This document shows, in pieces, positions 62,402-64,000 of a stretch of DNA of 64,000 nt (the stretch's first letter is position 1; the number at the start of each line of letters is the position of its first letter). The stretch covers positions 1 through 64,000 of the forward strand of contig JAJYVS010000008.1 of assembly GCA_021791895.1 (NCBI GenBank), written 5' to 3'. This DNA comes from Actinomycetes bacterium. Its GTDB lineage: Bacteria; Actinomycetota; Acidimicrobiia; Acidimicrobiales; RAAP-2. The notes under the pieces are model-generated. The model was given only the letters and a program-made list of their open reading frames with translations. It was not told the DNA's origin and did not search any database. The position numbers and the translations under genes are program-made.

Positions 62402-63451
62402 ATGTACCGGCCATCCCACCGGCGTGCCCGCCGGCGCAACTCGGTTGTCCTGGTCGTCATGGTCCTGGCAGGCATCGGGCTGGGCCTGGGACTCAGTGTC
62501 TGGGCCCAAGGGGGCTCCACGCCGCCCCCGACCACCTCGGCTCCCCCCACCACGCCCCCACCCACCACGACCACGACCGAGGCGACCCCAAGCGTCCCGG
62601 GCGCCTACCGGGTCGGCACGACCAGCATCACCGTGGTCGAGTCGTCGACCCGGAGCCTCCCGACCGGCGTGTGGTACCCGAGCGCGACGGGCACCGGGGG
62701 GTCGCTCCACGGCGCGCACTTCCCGCTCCTCGTCTTCTCCCAGGGCTACGACCTCTCGGTCTCGGCCTATGCCGACCTGATCACGGCATGGGCCTCGGCC
62801 GGCTACGTGGTCGTGGCCCCGACCTACCCCGACACCGCGCCGACGTCGCCCACCCTCAACGAGTCCGACATCGTCAACCACCCCGGGGACCTGAAGAGCG
62901 TGATCACCACGGTCCTCCAACTGGCCGGCCAGGCGGGCTCGGTCCTCGCGGCGGTGAACACCGGGGAGATCGGCCTCGTGGGTCACTCCGACGGCGGCGA
63001 CGTGAGCCTGACCGTCGCCGAGAACTCGGCGTACCAGGACCCCCGGGTCAAGGCGGTCGCGGTGTTGTCGGGAGCCGAGCTGGCCAGCTTCGGGGGGACC
63101 TACTTCGGCGGGGCCACCGTCCCGTTGCTGGCGGTGCAGGGGTCGGCCGACACGATCAACCCACCGGGCTGCAGCGTGCAGTTCTACACGCAAGCGCCCG
63201 AGCCCAAGTACTACCTCGACCTGCTGGGCGCCCAGCACGAGCCGCCGTACACGGTGGCCGGGTCACCGGCCGAGCAGGTCGTGGCCCGGGTCACCACCGA
63301 GTTCTTCGACGCCGAGCTGGCCGGGAACAAGACCGCAGCCAGCGCGATGGCGACCGCCGGCAACCAAGCCGGGGTCTCGCAGTTCTACCCCGGGACCCCG
63401 CCACCGGTGGCCACCGGGTGCCCGGGCGCGCCGGGCGGCGGGGCCTACTAG
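62402..63451 (+). CDS. Membrane-anchored or secreted alpha/beta hydrolase
   Basis: About 349 residues. A basic N-terminus plus one TM/signal helix (SVVLVVMVLAGIGLGLGLSV) is followed by a Pro/Thr-rich linker, then an alpha/beta-hydrolase domain of the chlorophyllase/PAF-acetylhydrolase type: FPLLVFSQGYDLSVSAYADL, nucleophile in IGLVGHSDGGDVS (Ser of GHSDGG), Asp/His near VQGSADTINPP and GAQHEPPYT. ATG 62402 is preferred over 62324 as it places the charged segment first. Its stop overlaps that of the gene on the other strand. Confidence 0.8.
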   Translation: MYRPSHRRARRRNSVVLVVMVLAGIGLGLGLSVWAQGGSTPPPTTSAPPTTPPPTTTTTEATPSVPGAYRVGTTSITVVESSTRSLPTGVWYPSATGTGGSLHGAHFPLLVFSQGYDLSVSAYADLITAWASAGYVVVAPTYPDTAPTSPTLNESDIVNHPGDLKSVITTVLQLAGQAGSVLAAVNTGEIGLVGHSDGGDVSLTVAENSAYQDPRVKAVAVLSGAELASFGGTYFGGATVPLLAVQGSADTINPPGCSVQFYTQAPEPKYYLDLLGAQHEPPYTVAGSPAEQVVARVTTEFFDAELAGNKTAASAMATAGNQAGVSQFYPGTPPPVATGCPGAPGGGAY

Positions 63452-64000
63452 GAACCCGGCGGCCGCTCCGCCCCGTCGGCGGGCGGGTCGGGCACGTGGG
63501 GGAAGAGCTCCTGGAACGCCCCGATCCGGATGCGGCGGCTGACCGACTCCTCCAGGCCGTCGAAGAGCTCGTGGAGGGTCTTCTGGGTGTGCCCGAAGGT
63601 GCCCTCGAAGTGGGGGTAGTCGCTCCCCCAGCAGACGTTGCGCCATCCCATGGCCCAGTTGGCGGCCGGAGCACTGACGTCGTGCTGGAACGACGCGTAG
63701 ACCTGCTCGTAGAGGAAGGCGCTCGGCAACCGGGAGAGCTTCGGCCGGACCGCCGCCCCGTGCTGGCGGTAGGCCTCGTCCATGCGGTCGGCCAGGAGCG
63801 GCCCCCAAGTGGCGCCCCCTTCGGAGACGAGCACTCGCAGCTCGGGATGCCGATCGAGGGCCCCCGAGGCGATCAACTTGGTGACGGCCCGCTGCCCGCC
63901 GTAGGTGGTCTCGACGTAGTTGAGCACGGCGCCGCCCCGACCGTGGTAGGAGACCCCGATCCGCTCGGTCGGGATCTTCGGCTCGGTGCCGATGTGGAAC
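63448..64000 (-). CDS. Amidohydrolase-family protein, 5' end off window
   Basis: The C-terminal part of an amidohydrolase (ACMSD/4-oxalomesaconate-hydratase-like superfamily). RHPELRVLVSEGGATWGPLL and WRNVCWGSDYPHFEGTFGHT hold the conserved strand and the GSDYPH metal-ligand Asp. The gene continues past 64000 on its 5' side. Terminates at TAG, sharing CTAG with the stop of the convergent hydrolase gene. Confidence 0.87.
   Translation of the reverse strand, partial: FHIGTEPKIPTERIGVSYHGRGGAVLNYVETTYGGQRAVTKLIASGALDRHPELRVLVSEGGATWGPLLADRMDEAYRQHGAAVRPKLSRLPSAFLYEQVYASFQHDVSAPAANWAMGWRNVCWGSDYPHFEGTFGHTQKTLHELFDGLEESVSRRIRIGAFQELFPHVPDPPADGAERPPGS

Overview
The window is very GC-rich and many of its genes start with GTG. 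It encodes F420-linked oxidoreductases, CaiB/acyl-CoA catabolism, a PAC2 protein, DUF1990, a mycobacterial-type fatty acyl-AMP ligase and a FolP2-like protein. This points to a high-GC actinobacterium, most plausibly of the class Acidimicrobiia or a close relative. The organism is inferred from gene content alone.

Layout. (1) 1-632 is the 3' part of uppS (minus) and 806-2812 a DinG-like helicase (plus). (2) 2846-9969 is lipid and acyl-CoA catabolism on the minus strand (thiolase + DUF35 pair; acyl-CoA dehydrogenase, hotdog protein, CaiB and VOC genes joined by 4-nt overlaps), split by a frameshifted membrane SGNH-hydrolase gene (4615-5997). (3) 10144-20776 is a classic housekeeping string on the minus strand: lepA, hrcA, dnaJ, [IS110 element], rsmE, a small HTH gene, HIT, phoH, ybeY, corC, era. 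A degenerate CIRCE operator sits at the hrcA start. (4) 21228-25321 encodes an ACP-FAAL-PlsC fusion translationally coupled to an MFS transporter. (5) 25332-27887 is a decayed zone: a broken VOC gene and a regulator/cupin remnant flank an intact acyl-CoA dehydrogenase. (6) 27969-33869 has rpsT, holA, folP2-like, a thioredoxin-TPR gene, a kinase-like gene, PAC2 and an LLM oxidoreductase. (7) 34123-36386 is a four-gene diiron/ferredoxin operon. (8) 36499-41009 has a YgjP peptidase, leuS and an enoyl-CoA hydratase.

(9) A tRNA-Ala(GGC) gene at 41077-41150 is followed by an accessory region to about 49.6 kb: an integrase-core remnant, DUF488, a MIP18-type factor, DUF2249, a heme-type membrane protein, hemerythrin-DUF2249, a SufR-like regulator, a VapBC pair and a uracil-DNA glycosylase. 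The contents suggest iron-sulfur or nitric-oxide stress handling. (10) 49727-55098 has an orphan CoxL-like molybdoprotein, a NarL-type two-component system and small membrane proteins. (11) 55137-60675 has an Rrf2 regulator fused to an SRPBCC-like domain, divergent from a NapH-like polyferredoxin, a ferredoxin-GltD-flavodoxin fusion and a deazaflavin-type oxidoreductase. (12) 60763-64000 has DUF1990, a methyltransferase, an alpha/beta hydrolase and a partial amidohydrolase.

The most interesting link is a shared 12-nt box, CCGTAGAACTAC, found in opposite orientation just before both the diiron operon (34059-34070) and the polyferredoxin operon (56191-56202), at the same distance from a -10-like element. 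It suggests that a diiron carboxylate protein with its own ferredoxin and a membrane-plus-flavodoxin electron-transfer module belong to one regulon, controlled by the neighbouring Rrf2 protein or response regulator. This is inference from sequence and was not tested.
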